Source of the DNA: Paenibacillus glycanilyticus | GTDB lineage: Bacteria > Bacillota > Bacilli > Paenibacillales > Paenibacillaceae | DNA length: 64,000 bases | Assembly (NCBI RefSeq): GCF_023715145.1 | Contig: NZ_JAMBNP010000004.1 | Coordinates: forward strand, 186,001 to 250,000 | Reading direction: 5' to 3' | Shown here: positions 63,423-64,000 of the stretch, piece after piece | Layout of the letters: each line of letters starts with the position of its first letter | Numbering within the stretch: position 1 is the stretch's first letter | Notes under the pieces: model-generated | What the model saw: only the letters and a program-made list of their open reading frames with translations | Told to the model about the DNA's origin: nothing | Databases searched by the model: none | Program-made: the position numbers and the translations under genes

Positions 63423-64000
63423 TTAATTACTTGTCAGAGAGTAATCGTCAAAGAAGAATGTACCTCTCATGTCTTTGAAGTACGTATAGACGCGGACTTT
63501 AGCTGTATTGGCGGGTGCGGTATACGTACCATGTACATTCACGAACCCGGAGGTCGTCGTGCCGTTGAAGGTTGTGATGGTATTGTCGGCCAATATCGTG
63601 CCGGAAGCGTCCAAGAATTGTACCTTGAACTGCAGGGTGCTTCCGTTGTTGGCGGTAATATTCACATATCCGTCGAACGTATAGGAGCTGCCCGCCGTAG
63701 CATTGACGTCCTGATACCAGCCAAACCAAGGACCCGAATCGCCGTTAATGCGAATGGAGGCCGAGCCCGAACGGTAGGTAGATGTATTACGGGAAACGTA
63801 ATAATCCTGTTCGTAGATCCAGGAGGATGGACGATTGCTGCCGTTGTCCGTCTCGAAGCCGGCGTTGGTCAGCAGGTTGCCGCTGCCTCCTGATGATGCA
63901 TCGGTAGTCACATTAAGCGCAGTGCTTGCCGCCGAGACATTGCCCGCCGCATCCTTTGCTTTTACCGTGAAGCTGTATGCCGTATTGGCCGTCAATCCTG
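63423..64000 (-). CDS. C-terminal part of a secreted FN3/carbohydrate-binding protein (5' end outside window)
   Basis: The last 192 codons are visible and the frame continues past the window edge. LTANTAYSFTVKAKDAAGNVSAAS is the end of a fibronectin type III repeat; after a Gly/Ser linker, a beta-sandwich module (NLLTNAGFETDNGS ... FFFDDYSLTSN, about 150 residues) matches CBM6/CBM-like carbohydrate-binding ends of polysaccharide-degrading enzymes. The catalytic part must lie beyond 64000. Confidence 0.85.
   Translation of the reverse strand, partial: GLTANTAYSFTVKAKDAAGNVSAASTALNVTTDASSGGSGNLLTNAGFETDNGSNRPSSWIYEQDYYVSRNTSTYRSGSASIRINGDSGPWFGWYQDVNATAGSSYTFDGYVNITANNGSTLQFKVQFLDASGTILADNTITTFNGTTTSGFVNVHGTYTAPANTAKVRVYTYFKDMRGTFFFDDYSLTSN

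Overview
The window looks like chromosomal DNA of an endospore-forming Bacillota of the Paenibacillus/Cohnella kind. The evidence is several complete germinant-receptor operons of the GerA/GerB/GerC type, sigma-G-like promoters in front of them, strong AGGAGG ribosome binding sites, a tRNA-binding T-box leader, and many small LysR/TetR/AraC-controlled metabolic units plus secreted or cytosolic glycosidases. No rRNA, tRNA, CRISPR array, insertion sequence or prophage was seen.

Layout. 1-3.9 kb: a receptor whose gerB (+, cut by the window edge) faces a gerA-gerC-small 'D' operon (-). 4-10.2 kb: an MFS-TetR pair, a LysR regulator, a nitronate monooxygenase and a NIPSNAP / quinone reductase / SDR / NIPSNAP stress cluster whose transcription units share a palindromic operator. 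10.4-12.4 kb: small unknown membrane proteins and an EcsC-family protein. 12.7-17.3 kb: a T-box-controlled second-type methionyl-tRNA synthetase, a broken pgsA copy, a DUF5694 protein, a nucleotidyltransferase and a P-loop protein. 17.4-21.1 kb: second ger operon (A-C-B). 21.2-27.8 kb: SDRs, an MFS pump with a TetR regulator and visible operators, DinB, LysR, DUF1330, an NTF2-like protein and a YdhG-like protein. 28-31.7 kb: third ger operon (A-C-B) behind a near-perfect sigma-G promoter. 31.8-43.6 kb: LysR, a short UvrA, an ArsR-SRPBCC operon with two operators, a two-component system coupled to a lipoprotein, an APH-like kinase, and a GH51 arabinofuranosidase with a divergent AraC regulator. 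43.7-47.1 kb: fourth ger operon (A-B-C). 47.1-53.9 kb: DinB, amidase, kinase, a GNAT remnant, an ECF sigma factor fused to a dead peptidase-like domain, and a sulfotransferase-APS kinase pair. 54.2-56.6 kb: a membrane PrsW-protease/nuclease fusion that looks like a polymorphic toxin, with a candidate immunity gene. 57-64 kb: GH2 glycosidase, hybrid histidine kinase, a membrane protein, and the end of an FN3/carbohydrate-binding secreted protein.

How it works together. The common theme is spore germination: four receptor sets sit within 47 kb, separated by small self-regulated detoxification or efflux units. The two items most likely to be new biology are the PrsW-nuclease toxin/immunity pair (54185-56613) and the sigma factor-pseudopeptidase fusion (50798-51991). 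All functional calls come from reading the sequence and from family knowledge; no database search was run.
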